Source: Brevibacillus laterosporus LMG 15441
GTDB taxonomy: Bacteria > Bacillota > Bacilli > Brevibacillales > Brevibacillaceae
Assembly: GCF_000219535.2 (NCBI RefSeq)
Contig: NZ_CP007806.1
Location: forward strand, 4,188,501 to 4,252,500
Reading direction: 5' to 3'
Length of the DNA: 64,000 nucleotides
The notes under the pieces were generated by a model. The model was given only the letters and a program-made list of their open reading frames with translations. It was not told the origin of the DNA and made no database searches. Below, piece by piece: positions 24,738-33,084 of the stretch (positions are counted from its first letter, which is position 1; every line of letters starts with the position of its first letter). Made by a program: the position numbers and the translations under genes.

Positions 24738-26024
24738 TTAAGCAAAGAAGAAATAACGTAGATACACATATATGTGAGATATGATCAACGTAATAATCGT
24801 GATCGGGAAAGCAACCTTGAAAAACATCCCAAAGCTAATTGGGTATTTCTCTTTCGAAGCCATTCCTACAACAATGACGTTTGCACTAGCTCCGATGATC
24901 GTACCGTTCCCCCCTAAGCAAGCGCCAAGGGCCAGACTCCACCATAGCGGCTCCAAATTTGTAATTCCAAGGCTTCCCATCTCTTTAATCATAGGGATCA
25001 TTGTCGCTACGAATGGAATGTTATCAACAAAGGCAGATGCAATTCCACTCATCCACAGTATGATAATAGATGTTTTCAATGTATCGCCCTGTGTAAATTC
25101 GATTGCTTTTTCAGCTAGGGAAGCTATAACACCTGTGTTTACCAGACCAGATACCAATATGAACAATCCGGCAAAGAAGAAGATTGTGTTCCATTCTACT
25201 TTCAGCAAAGCTTCCTCTAGATAATGCTCTCCTGTTAAAAGGAGTAATAAGAACGCGCCCACTAATGCAATCGTAGCTGATTCTAGATGAAATACACCAT
25301 GCAAACCAAAGCCAATAATCGTTAAGGCAAGCACTGTTAATGATTTTTTTAATAAAGTAGGATTCGTTAGCTCCTGCTTTTCATCTAGTTGCATCAGTTT
25401 TTGCTGTAATTCTGGAGTTGTTTGTAATCCTTTTCGATAAACAAGTAACAAATAAATAATGACAACGACTAAAATAATAGCGATGACTGGAGCCATGTGT
25501 ATGAGGAAAGCCATAAAGGTCAATTCCGGTACAGCGCTCCCAATCATGATATTTGGCGGATCACCAATCAGTGTTGCGGCTCCCCCTACATTTGAGCAAA
25601 TGATCTCACTAATCAGATAAGGAATCGGGTTTACATTCAACTGACGTGCAATACTAAATGTGATAGGCACCATGAGTAGAACGGTTGTTACGTTATCCAG
25701 CAAAGCTGATGCCAGAGCCGTAATTAAACTTAATGCAATCAGGATTTTAACCGGATCGCCCTTTACCGCTTTAGCGGCTTTAATGGCTACGAAGGTGAAC
25801 ACACCAGTTTGTGCTGTTATGCTCACGATGATCATCATTCCGATTAATAAGCCTAATGTATTAAAATCAATATGATGAATTCCTTCCTCCTGGGTAACGA
25901 TACCCGTGAGGATCATGAGCAATCCCCCTGCCATCGCAACAATTGTACGGTGCAGTTTTTCGCTGATAATAAAAGCGTAGGTAATGAGAAAAATCGCAAT
26001 TGCTAATAATGCTTGATTATCCAC
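24738..26024 (-). CDS. ArsB/NhaD-family (ion transporter superfamily) membrane protein
   Basis: Secondary carrier of the IT superfamily; 428 residues with about 11-12 membrane segments. Internal duplication typical of the family is visible: DNVTTVLLMVPITFS and the later DNIPFVATMIPMI, and two glycine-rich loops, GGAATLIGDPPNIMIGSA and GGNGTIIGASANVIV. Relatives move sodium (NhaD), arsenite (ArsB) or dicarboxylates, and the sequence does not decide among these. It starts at GTG with GAGAGG seven bases upstream. It is a single-gene unit; no ars regulator or reductase lies nearby, which argues mildly against an arsenic role. Confidence 0.88.
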   Translation of the reverse strand: MDNQALLAIAIFLITYAFIISEKLHRTIVAMAGGLLMILTGIVTQEEGIHHIDFNTLGLLIGMMIIVSITAQTGVFTFVAIKAAKAVKGDPVKILIALSLITALASALLDNVTTVLLMVPITFSIARQLNVNPIPYLISEIICSNVGGAATLIGDPPNIMIGSAVPELTFMAFLIHMAPVIAIILVVVIIYLLLVYRKGLQTTPELQQKLMQLDEKQELTNPTLLKKSLTVLALTIIGFGLHGVFHLESATIALVGAFLLLLLTGEHYLEEALLKVEWNTIFFFAGLFILVSGLVNTGVIASLAEKAIEFTQGDTLKTSIIILWMSGIASAFVDNIPFVATMIPMIKEMGSLGITNLEPLWWSLALGACLGGNGTIIGASANVIVVGMASKEKYPISFGMFFKVAFPITIITLIISHIYVYLRYFFFA

Positions 26025-26101
26025 TTGATAACCTCTCTTTCTTTCCCCTGAAGTTTATTTTGTTATATTATCCAAAAGCTGGATGTAAAAAACGACAAAA
26101 A

Positions 26102-26123
26102 GAGCCCATCAAATGACAGGCTC
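26102..26123 (-). terminator. Terminator of the molybdate-type regulator gene
   Basis: GAGCC and GGCTC pair; the minus-strand tail is TTTTTGTCGTTTTTT. A short stem but a good T-run. Confidence 0.7.
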
Positions 26124-26194
26124 CTCCATAACACATTCGTATCAAGTTATATCCTATAGAATAACGGCATTTTGATCATTTGTAAAGTAATTTA

Positions 26195-27163
26195 TCACCA
26201 AGAATGAATAGGCCCCTTCAGCTTGATCTGACCCGTGAGCGTTACATCATAGCCCCCGATAGCCTGTAGTTCTTGTTTAAAAGCTTCACTTTGTAGCAAT
26301 TTCAGGAGACTGTTTATCCAATAATGACTTTGTTCCGTGACCAGCATAACTAGATCATAGTGCTCTTGAATTAAAGGAATAAACTCCACGTCTACAATTC
26401 TTGCAGCTTTTTCAATGCCAATCCCTACATCAGCGGCTCCTCTCGCGACTGCCGTTGCGACTGCTAAATGACTATGCTCTACATGATTAAAATACCCAGA
26501 TAGTCTGGCTGGATCAATCTGATGAAGACGCAGTTGCTCATCTAATAAAACCCTTGTTCCAGAACCAACCTCTCGATTGACTATTCTGACTCCTGACTTT
26601 TGTAAATCAGACCACGCCCGTAGCTGTAAGGGATTCCCCTTTGCTACATATAGACCTGCTTGGCGAGCCATCATATGAACAATCAGATATGGTCGACCTG
26701 TTAATACGCGCTGTACATAAGGCAAATTGTAGGTCCCGCTGTCACCGTCAAAAAGATGTGTACTCACAATCTGCGCTTCTCCTCGATAAAGAGAGACCAA
26801 GCTATTTAAGCTTCCTTGGTAGGAACGAAGCGCTCTTATACTGCCTGTCTCCTTTTCTAGCTGAGAGGCTAACAAATCTAGTGCCATGTCCTGTCCACTA
26901 ATAATAATGGATTGAATCCCACCAGACGATGGTTTATCTGCTGCGATAGGTTTTCCTACTTGTGAAAAGGAGGGGGTGTTAGCAGCTTTTTTCGATTTTG
27001 TTTTTAGCTTGTAGGATTCCAGATCGCTTGCATCTACTCGCATCTGTCTACCAACACGATAAGCAGACAGCTCTCCCTTTTTTATGAGGTCATATACTGT
27101 CAGCTTGGATACTCGCAAAATATTAGCAACCTCTTCAGTCGTATAGGAGATGTTTTGCGTCAT
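26195..27163 (-). CDS. HTH/periplasmic-binding-protein-like regulator of molybdate uptake (YvgK type)
   Basis: One-component regulator of 322 residues. The N-terminus (about 5-53) is an excisionase/MerR-type helix-turn-helix (YTTEEVANILRVSKLTVYDLIKKGEL). After a linker (55-90) comes a PBP-like domain related to molybdate-binding ModA proteins (about 90-320; GSGTRVLLDEQL, GAADVGIGIEKAA). Such fusions stand beside modABC in several Bacilli (YvgK next to yvgLM in B. subtilis). The start at 27163 has AAAAGGAGG. It is divergent from modA, and a 24-bp palindrome over the modA start region is the likely operator. It presumably senses molybdate directly with the ModA-like part. Confidence 0.88.
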   Translation of the reverse strand: MTQNISYTTEEVANILRVSKLTVYDLIKKGELSAYRVGRQMRVDASDLESYKLKTKSKKAANTPSFSQVGKPIAADKPSSGGIQSIIISGQDMALDLLASQLEKETGSIRALRSYQGSLNSLVSLYRGEAQIVSTHLFDGDSGTYNLPYVQRVLTGRPYLIVHMMARQAGLYVAKGNPLQLRAWSDLQKSGVRIVNREVGSGTRVLLDEQLRLHQIDPARLSGYFNHVEHSHLAVATAVARGAADVGIGIEKAARIVDVEFIPLIQEHYDLVMLVTEQSHYWINSLLKLLQSEAFKQELQAIGGYDVTLTGQIKLKGPIHSW

Positions 27164-27209
27164 TGATAGCCTCCTTTTCAAGTATTAAATCTTTACTAGT
27201 AAAAATATC

Positions 27210-27238
27210 TTATCATAACTAGGAATCCAAGCTATAAT
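27210..27238 (+). promoter_or_regulatory. Promoter of modABC
   Basis: TTATCA (27210-27215) and a perfect TATAAT (27233-27238) with 17-base spacing. The palindrome at 27248-27271 starts nine bases downstream and would cover the transcription start. Confidence 0.65.
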
Positions 27239-27247
27239 GTTCTTAAT

Positions 27248-27271
27248 TAGTTATATCTAAATATAACTAAT
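27248..27271. promoter_or_regulatory. 24-bp palindrome, candidate molybdate operator
   Basis: TTAGTTATAT-CTAA-ATATAACTAA is a perfect 10-bp inverted repeat. The GTTATAT/ATATAAC core is like the half-sites of the E. coli ModE box. It lies at the modA transcription start, 32 bases before the start codon. Confidence 0.65.
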
Positions 27272-27302
27272 TATAACTACTTATATCGAAGGAGAGTCTT
27301 TC

Positions 27303-28133
27303 ATGTTAACATCACGCAAGAAAAAACGCTTCCTGAGCAGTTTGGTCAGCTTCTCCTTATTACTTGCTACTGTAGGCTGTTCTACTCCGGCTCCATCAGC
27401 CACTCAACCTACTGGTGATTCGAAATCCCCGCAAACCAAAACAGAAATCTTTGTGTCTGCTGCAGCAAGCATGACCGATGTGCTACAAGATGTAAAAAAA
27501 GAGTATGAAACTAAGCATCCTGAAATTACATTGACTTATAACTTCGGTGGTTCAGGTAAACTTGCCAAGCAAATTGAACAGGGAGCCCCAAGCGATCTCT
27601 TCATCTCCGCTAGTTCCAAGGATATGAAGACGTTAAAGGATAAAAGCCTGATCATCGAGGATTCCCAAACTGAATTAGTTACGAATGAAATGGTATTAAT
27701 TGCTCCTAAAGAAAGTACCATCTCCATTGATTCATTTGAGAAAATAACACCCGAAACAGGTAAGCAGTTTGCGATTGGTGAACCAAGCTCTGTCCCAGTC
27801 GGTCGTTACACAGAGGAAGCCTTGACAAAATTAGGTCTGTGGGAAAAAATGAAGCCGAACATGGTGTATGCAAAAGATGTTCGTCAAGTTCTAACCTACG
27901 TTGAGTCAGGTAATGCGGAGTTGGGTGTCGTATATAAAAGCGATGCACTTACATCTGATAAGATCAAAATCCTAGCAACTGCCAAGCAAGATTGGCATAG
28001 TCCTATTGTCTACCCGGCCTCCTTGGTAAAAGCTACACAGCATCAAAAGGAAGCTCAAGAATTTTTAACATTCCTAACCACTGATTTTTCGAAGGCTGCC
28101 TTTGAGAAATACGGTTTTCATCCTGTAAAATAA
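27303..28133 (+). CDS. modA: Molybdate ABC transporter substrate-binding lipoprotein ModA
   Basis: Extracellular molybdate-binding lipoprotein, 276 residues. Signal peptide with lipobox ATVGC, lipidated at Cys26, then a Pro/Ser/Thr linker. The ModA fold begins at IFVSAAASMTDVLQDV (serine ligands), continues with NFGGSGKLAKQIEQGAPSDLFISAS and ends with the hinge and ligand residues VPVGRYTEEAL and YVESGNAELGVVYKSDA. GAAGGAGAG lies before the ATG. First gene of modABC. Related proteins bind tungstate as well. Confidence 0.96.
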   Translation: MLTSRKKKRFLSSLVSFSLLLATVGCSTPAPSATQPTGDSKSPQTKTEIFVSAAASMTDVLQDVKKEYETKHPEITLTYNFGGSGKLAKQIEQGAPSDLFISASSKDMKTLKDKSLIIEDSQTELVTNEMVLIAPKESTISIDSFEKITPETGKQFAIGEPSSVPVGRYTEEALTKLGLWEKMKPNMVYAKDVRQVLTYVESGNAELGVVYKSDALTSDKIKILATAKQDWHSPIVYPASLVKATQHQKEAQEFLTFLTTDFSKAAFEKYGFHPVK

Positions 28134-28187
28134 GCGATTTTCAAGCTTACATATGGGCAAAGCAAATTAAAGTGAGGGTACTTTTTT

Positions 28188-28877
28188 ATGCCTGACATCT
28201 CTTATTCCCCGCTCTACCTGTCATTGAAGGTAGCGGGGATTTCGACTATTGTTGTATTTATCAGCGGATTATTTATCGCCTATTGGTTCTCGCGTCGTCA
28301 ATTTTTTGGCAAAAGCATTCTCGAAGCATTGTTTCTATTGCCTCTCGTGCTTCCTCCCACTGTCGTAGGCTTTGGTCTGCTTCTACTGTTTGGTAAAAAC
28401 GGGTTAATCGGAAAATTTTTATTGGAGGCTTTTCAATTTCAAATTGTATTTACTTGGGTAGGAGCGGTGATCGCTTCTGCTGTTGTCTCGTTTCCCCTGA
28501 TGTATCAGGCCGCCCATGCCGCCTTTCAAAATATGAATCGGCGCTATGAGCAAGCCGCTATTATGCTTGGTGCTTCTACTTGGAGGGTCTTTTGGACTGT
28601 CACGTTTCCGTTATGCTGGCCCGGGCTTTTGGCTGGACTTGTTCTTTCCTTTGCCAGAGCGCTTGGTGAATTCGGAGCAACACTCATGCTAGCTGGTAAT
28701 ATTCCTGGGAAAACAGAAACACTTCCGATCGCCATCTATTTTGCCGTGGAGGGTGGACGTATGGAGATCGCGGCCTTTTGGGTCGCTATTATCGTTGCCA
28801 TAGGCTTTAGTACCATACTCTGGCTTAACTGGTGGAGTAAACATACATTAAATCGTCATACGCAGTTTAAAGATTAA
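28188..28877 (+). CDS. modB: Molybdate ABC transporter permease ModB
   Basis: Inner-membrane subunit of 229 residues with about five to six membrane segments and the EAA coupling loop ALGEFGATLMLAGNIPGKTETLP, characteristic of ModB/CysT permeases. It follows modA after 54 bases and precedes modC by 31 bases, so the three are one operon. The ribosome binding site (GTGAGGG) is somewhat far from the ATG. Confidence 0.95.
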   Translation: MPDISYSPLYLSLKVAGISTIVVFISGLFIAYWFSRRQFFGKSILEALFLLPLVLPPTVVGFGLLLLFGKNGLIGKFLLEAFQFQIVFTWVGAVIASAVVSFPLMYQAAHAAFQNMNRRYEQAAIMLGASTWRVFWTVTFPLCWPGLLAGLVLSFARALGEFGATLMLAGNIPGKTETLPIAIYFAVEGGRMEIAAFWVAIIVAIGFSTILWLNWWSKHTLNRHTQFKD

Positions 28878-28908
28878 AAAAGTCACTTTACGTAGATGAG
28901 GTATTTCC

Positions 28909-29586
28909 ATGCTACAGGTTCAGATCATGAAACAACGTACGCATTTCGCATTAGAAGTATCATTTACTGTTCATAACGAAATTGTTGTCCTGTTTGGCCC
29001 ATCTGGTTCAGGTAAAACCAGCATTCTGGAATGTATCGCTGGATTGCTCACACCGGATGCGGCTCTAATTTCATTACATGGACAAGAACTATGCACTCCG
29101 GTAAGTAGCGTTCCTCCCCAGAAACGAAATATCGGCTATGTCTTTCAGGACTATGCCTTGTTTCCTCACATGACTGTTGAAAAAAATATTTTATACGGGA
29201 TTGATTCAAAAAAACAGGCTGTAGACAAAGCCTTCCTAGAGCAAATCTGCGAAACGCTCGGGATTCGTCATCTGTGGAAAAGCTTTCCTACTCATATCTC
29301 AGGCGGAGAAAAGCAACGGGTAGCATTGGCCCGCGCTCTAGCAGTCAAACCAGCTTTATTGCTTTTAGATGAGCCTCTCTCAGCCCTAGATCCTGCAACA
29401 AGAGCAGAGTGTCAGGACGAATTGCTTCGCCTGCATCAGCTCTGGAATATTCCCGTCTTATTAGTCACACATGATGAGGCAGAAGCGTACAAGCTGGGAA
29501 ATAGAATCTTACGCTTACGTTCAGGAAGGATAGAAGAGGAGGTATTGCTTCAACCTCCCGTATCCGCTACTCGTCAAAAAAGCTGA
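28909..29586 (+). CDS. modC: Molybdate ABC transporter ATPase ModC (short form)
   Basis: ATP-binding subunit with Walker A GPSGSGKTS (about residues 30-38), Q-loop VFQDYALF, signature ISGGEKQR and Walker B LLLLDEPLSALD, then the H-loop LLVTHDEAEA. At 225 residues it lacks the C-terminal Mop/TOBE domain of about 120 residues that E. coli-type ModC carries and that takes part in molybdate sensing. Here sensing is presumably done by the divergent regulator. Last gene of modABC; the stop codon lies inside a shared terminator. Confidence 0.93.
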   Translation: MLQVQIMKQRTHFALEVSFTVHNEIVVLFGPSGSGKTSILECIAGLLTPDAALISLHGQELCTPVSSVPPQKRNIGYVFQDYALFPHMTVEKNILYGIDSKKQAVDKAFLEQICETLGIRHLWKSFPTHISGGEKQRVALARALAVKPALLLLDEPLSALDPATRAECQDELLRLHQLWNIPVLLVTHDEAEAYKLGNRILRLRSGRIEEEVLLQPPVSATRQKS

Positions 29587-29615
29587 GGTAGGAGCCCGCC
29601 TACATCAGCTTTTTT
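29576..29615. terminator. Bidirectional terminator of modABC and yhaM
   Basis: AAAAAAGCTGA (29576-29586) pairs with TCAGCTTTTTT (29605-29615), with GTAGG/CCTAC inside. Confidence 0.92.
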
Positions 29616-29646
29616 AATAAACAGACACATTTAATTGGAGAATTGC

Positions 29647-30594
29647 TTAAAAGCCTCTCCACACCTTCCGTTTTAACACAGGTGCATAATGCCATTCTTC
29701 CTCTTCTGACATCTCCTGTAGGGTATTGCCTAGCGCGTTCATTTTACTGTCAATTTGGTCAAGATAGTGGAAAATAACAGCAGTAGGTGTCTTACCTGAC
29801 ACAGCGCTTCCCCATCCCATTTCCAAATCGCCATGATGACTTAAAATGCAATGCTTCAGATGCAATACTTCACTATCATCTAATGGAATAGCTAAGTCTG
29901 TACATGCTTTCGTCACCATTTCTACTCCCATGACCAAATGACCAATCAACTGTCCTGGAGTGGTATATTCTGGGGCTACCGGATCAGATAACTCATACAG
30001 CTTGCCAATATCGTGCAAGATGCAGGTGGTCAGCAGCACATCACGGTCTACCTGTGGATATAGCGGCAGCAAGCGTTTGCCCAAATCTAATAAAGAGACT
30101 ACATGTTCTAATAAGCCTGAATAATAATGATGATGCATTCGAACACCCGCAGGAAAAGAGCGCATCCGTTCATACACGTCTTCCTTCCCGATCAGATGTG
30201 AGATAATCGCTCTCAATGTAGGGCTTTGAATATCTGATATATGACTCTCCAGCCGTCCCCATAATTCATCTACAGCATATTTGGAGGTAGGGACTAGCGA
30301 TTCCATTACAACCTCGTCCGCAGGAGTAGCGTGACGTACACGTTGAATGACTAATTGCTTTTTACCGCGATACATTTGTACCTGTGCATCAATTTTAATA
30401 ATCGATTTTACTTGAAGATTTTCTTTAAGCTCATCGGTAACATCCCAAATCTTTGCAGGCAAGCTGCCAGATCTGTCACCAATCTCTAGATTCATATATT
30501 CGCTCTGGTTACTAGCAACGCCAATCTCTCTACTTTTAACGAGACAAAAGGCGATTACGCGTTCTCCCTCCACATAATCAGCCAAAAATTTCAT
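29647..30594 (-). CDS. yhaM: 3'-5' exoribonuclease YhaM
   Basis: Metal-dependent exoribonuclease of 315 residues with an N-terminal OB-fold RNA-binding domain (about 12-95; MNLEIGDRSGSLPAKIWDV) and a C-terminal HD domain (about 155-290) with HHHYYSGLLEHV, the HD pair in CILHDIGKL, and HCILSHHGDLEMG. It works on short RNA and DNA in the cytosol. It begins two bases after the stop of the DUF1232 gene, and the three genes DedA-DUF1232-yhaM form one operon. AAAGGGG precedes the ATG. Confidence 0.95.
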   Translation of the reverse strand: MKFLADYVEGERVIAFCLVKSREIGVASNQSEYMNLEIGDRSGSLPAKIWDVTDELKENLQVKSIIKIDAQVQMYRGKKQLVIQRVRHATPADEVVMESLVPTSKYAVDELWGRLESHISDIQSPTLRAIISHLIGKEDVYERMRSFPAGVRMHHHYYSGLLEHVVSLLDLGKRLLPLYPQVDRDVLLTTCILHDIGKLYELSDPVAPEYTTPGQLIGHLVMGVEMVTKACTDLAIPLDDSEVLHLKHCILSHHGDLEMGWGSAVSGKTPTAVIFHYLDQIDSKMNALGNTLQEMSEEEEWHYAPVLKRKVWRGF

Positions 30595-30596
30595 AC

Positions 30597-31076
30597 CTAA
30601 TTCCCCTTTGTTTTGTGGAATAGGAGGGCATCAATCCTCTTCAAGATATGAGTCCCTACTAATTCATCCGCTTTCGAAATAACATCCGTAATCACCTGTA
30701 GCAGGTTTTCTTTCCCGTTCCAATGCTCCTGGACGATGACCTGCTCCGTGCTGCTAAGAATCTTGTGTAAGGCATATACCGCTAGCACTATATCATCTAA
30801 ATAACCAATAGGGCCTATCAAAGCCTCAGGAATTAAGTCTACAGGCGAAATAAAGTAAGCAACGGCAAGCGCTGCTATAGCCTTCGCTCCCGTAGCCACT
30901 CGCTTGTCCACCAGCAATCTGGCCAAAAGCACAAATAGATCAGGAGCAAGTAAAAGATATGGAGTAGAACCCTCCGGCATACCTTTGCTACGAATGAACT
31001 TCTCCACTTTTTCTCTTAGCTTATCATAAAATCGTTGATGATTTTTTGGTATCAGTATAATTTGCTCCTCATTCAT
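30597..31076 (-). CDS. DUF1232 (YkvA-like) protein
   Basis: 159 residues. The core (about 65-125) is the DUF1232 motif with KAIAALAVAYFISPVDLIPEALIGPIGYLDDIVLAVYAL, where YFISPVDLIPD-type sequence is diagnostic. The family is thought to lie at or in the membrane, and its role is unknown. The start at 31076 overlaps the end of the DedA gene by eight bases and has GGAGG eight bases upstream. Followed at once by yhaM. Confidence 0.88.
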   Translation of the reverse strand: MNEEQIILIPKNHQRFYDKLREKVEKFIRSKGMPEGSTPYLLLAPDLFVLLARLLVDKRVATGAKAIAALAVAYFISPVDLIPEALIGPIGYLDDIVLAVYALHKILSSTEQVIVQEHWNGKENLLQVITDVISKADELVGTHILKRIDALLFHKTKGN

Positions 31077-31695
31077 TTGGTTTTCCTCCTGCTCTTTTTT
31101 TCCGAACGCGTTGATACACATATGCCCCAAGAACCACTGCGATAAAGATAAGAAGAATCCAAATGGTCACTTTTTTAATAGCCAATTGAAAGACTCTCTC
31201 CCAGCTCTCACCTAAGATGAAGCCCAAGCTAACAAACAAAGCAGTCCAAAAAGCCCCTCCTGCATAGGCTAAAATAGCAAAAGTACGAAAACGCAGCTCT
31301 GTGATACCCGCAAAATAAGCGGTATATTGACGAATCCCTGGCAAAAAATAGCCAATGGGAATGGCCCACTTCCCAAAACGTTGAAACCATTCTTCCGTTT
31401 TTTTATACATTCGATACCCTTTTTCGAAACGCTTCAAGTATTTATCTATAAAAGGATGCCCCAATTTAAATCCAATCCAATAAGCTGCTGTCATCGCACT
31501 TATGGAGCCTAGATAGCAGACTAAAAAGGTTGGTAGGAAATGCAGATCTCCCCTAGATACCAAAAACCCCGAAAACACCAAAAGCGTCTCCTCAGGAACA
31601 GGCAAGCCAATCAAGCCAAAAAAGAATAGTCCATAGAGAGCAAAGTATCCATATTGTGAGATATATCCACCAAAATGATTAATAAATTCATTCAT
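31069..31695 (-). CDS. DedA-family membrane protein
   Basis: 208 residues with five to six hydrophobic segments and the DedA motifs GLPVPEETLLVFSGFLVSRG (about 32-51) and the later FGKWAIPIGYFLPGIRQYTAYFAG. Recent work places members of this family (UptA, PopT-type proteins nearby) in recycling of undecaprenyl phosphate or in membrane homeostasis; which applies here is open. It is the first gene of the three-gene operon ending with yhaM. AAGGGAAGA precedes the ATG. Confidence 0.9.
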   Translation of the reverse strand: MNEFINHFGGYISQYGYFALYGLFFFGLIGLPVPEETLLVFSGFLVSRGDLHFLPTFLVCYLGSISAMTAAYWIGFKLGHPFIDKYLKRFEKGYRMYKKTEEWFQRFGKWAIPIGYFLPGIRQYTAYFAGITELRFRTFAILAYAGGAFWTALFVSLGFILGESWERVFQLAIKKVTIWILLIFIAVVLGAYVYQRVRKKRAGGKPNE

Positions 31696-31847
31696 TCAGG
31701 TCTTCCCTTTCCTTTCTCTATATATCGTGCCAAATCTTAGCAAGTAAGTTCAAGTTATCTTTTCTACCCAATATGACGTCCTTGACCACTATTGGTTGCA
31801 TATTAATGCTCAACCTGCCTTGTTCTTATTGGGCTCTCATAAAAAAG

Positions 31848-31883
31848 AAAGGAACCACGCTCCATGATGCGCTGGTTCCTTTT
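31848..31883 (-). terminator. Terminator of the 79-residue gene
   Basis: AAAGGAACCA and TGGTTCCTTTT pair strongly and are T-rich at the end in both directions. It lies seven bases beyond the stop at 31890. Confidence 0.85.
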
Positions 31884-31889
31884 CTGAGT

Positions 31890-32129
31890 TTATTCCGCTT
31901 GTTGGTTGCGAGCAAATGCATTGCGTTCACGGAGAACTACCATAATTTCGCTAACCGTATGTTTGTCATAAATCATCGCCATGACATGTTCAACGTCTTC
32001 TTTTTCTAAACCGGTCGCGATTAGACTTTCTTTTAAAAGTACGTCGTTATTGCGACGGAAATAGGATTGCAACGTTCGCAATACACGCCCTTCAAAATGC
32101 GTCTTTAACAATAGTTCAGTCGTTGACAT
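31890..32129 (-). CDS. Small hypothetical protein, helical
   Basis: 79 residues, hydrophilic and mostly helical (ELLLKTHFEGRVLRTLQSYF, then KEDVEHVMAMIYDKHTVSEIMVVLRE). The ATG at 32129 has AGGTGG seven bases upstream; an earlier in-frame ATG has no site. Family not recognised. Two other small genes follow upstream on the same strand, each with its own terminator. Confidence 0.65.
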   Translation of the reverse strand: MSTTELLLKTHFEGRVLRTLQSYFRRNNDVLLKESLIATGLEKEDVEHVMAMIYDKHTVSEIMVVLRERNAFARNQQAE

Positions 32130-32253
32130 TACCTTCCACCTCATCCTACAGTATAGAAACTATTATCTCCCAAACTGCCCAAGGAATCAACCTTCTGTCC
32201 ATAACCTTATGTATTGCCAGCTTTAAAGGATATATATACTTCTCTTTAAACCC

Positions 32254-32286
32254 AAAAGAGGCCACATAATTTCTTGTGCCTCTTTT
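32254..32286 (-). terminator. Terminator of the 56-residue gene
   Basis: AAAAGAGGC (32254-32262) pairs with GCCTCTTTT (32278-32286), extended by CAC/GTG. The minus-strand transcript ends in a T-run. Confidence 0.85.
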
Positions 32287-32294
32287 GCATGTCA

Positions 32295-32465
32295 TTATTT
32301 GGTTGTATCCGATGGACATGTTGTCAGCATCTCTTCTAACACCTGAACATCATTTTCTAAACCACGAATATCTTCCTCTAGCATTTTAAGCAAATGCTTT
32401 TTATCCCGAAGCATTTTTCGTGTTTGATCTAGGCGCTCTTGCATATCAAAAACACCGATATACAC
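32295..32465 (-). CDS. 56-residue coiled-coil protein starting at GTG
   Basis: A short open frame begins at GTG (32465) with GGGAGGG eight bases upstream and ends just before a clear terminator, which together argue for a real gene despite its size. The product starts YIGVFDMQERLD and continues as a charged helix with heptad-like leucines (MLRDKKHLLKMLEEDIRGLE, then NDVQVLEEML). It contains one cysteine (TTCPSD) near the end. It lies between the 79-residue gene and the PspC gene. No family is recognised; a small sporulation or stress protein is possible. Confidence 0.65.
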   Translation of the reverse strand: MYIGVFDMQERLDQTRKMLRDKKHLLKMLEEDIRGLENDVQVLEEMLTTCPSDTTK

Positions 32466-32549
32466 TATCGTTTCCCTCCCTATGTAAGATCCAACGAACC
32501 ACCTTACATCATATGCAACGACAGCATATTGTTTCCATTTTCTTTGCCA

Positions 32550-32915
32550 TCAGGACTGATATTTTTCTAATTCTGCACGCAGCCGTTTTATTTCTTGACG
32601 CATTGCGGCTTTTTCCAATCGTTCCATTTCCTGATCTAAACCTTTATCATAGTTTGCTTTTTCATAGAAAGGTTCTTGGTGAAATCCTGATGCAAATTCA
32701 GGCTGTGGACGCTGATAGCGTGCCTGCTCCCACATGGGCTCCTTGGGCATGATGAAAGCGAGCAAGAAGTACAGCAATAGTGGTACCCCTGTAAAAAAGG
32801 TGACAACAGCGGTTACCAAACGAAGCAATGTCGCATCAATTCCTAGATAAGCAGCGAAACCGCCACAAACCCCAAAGATTTTTTTATCAGATTGGGACCG
32901 ATAGATACGATTCAT
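32550..32915 (-). CDS. PspC-domain membrane protein
   Basis: 121 residues. The N-terminal half is a PspC domain (about 1-60): RSQSDKKIFGVCGGFAAYLGIDATLLRLV followed by one membrane segment ending LLYFLLAFIMPKEP. The C-terminal half is a charged coiled coil (QEMERLEKAAMRQEIKRLRAELEKY). Related proteins respond to membrane stress, and the combination with a coiled coil is common in Bacilli. The start at 32915 is chosen from homology of the N-terminus; GAGGGG is about 12 bases away. It is divergent from the small lipoprotein gene. Confidence 0.88.
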   Translation of the reverse strand: MNRIYRSQSDKKIFGVCGGFAAYLGIDATLLRLVTAVVTFFTGVPLLLYFLLAFIMPKEPMWEQARYQRPQPEFASGFHQEPFYEKANYDKGLDQEMERLEKAAMRQEIKRLRAELEKYQS

Positions 32916-33084
32916 AATAGGCGCATCCCCTCTCAATATATATACCTGTTCTTGATAATACTAGGATATCGAAATCAGCTTTTGTTCAAAACTGGCTGGA
33001 GTGGGATTTTTCCTCCGTCTACAGGCGGAGACAGGCTTGCATAAAAAGAATCAGGTTGCTCACGCTATTGAAGAGGTGATCCAT

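Noticed and set aside
24781..25224. 147-codon frame opposite the ArsB/NhaD-type gene
   Set aside because: Antisense shadow of a real gene with strong family motifs.
24738..26024. Arsenic resistance operon
   Set aside because: No arsR or arsC nearby and the family also includes sodium and acid carriers, so the specific claim is not supported.
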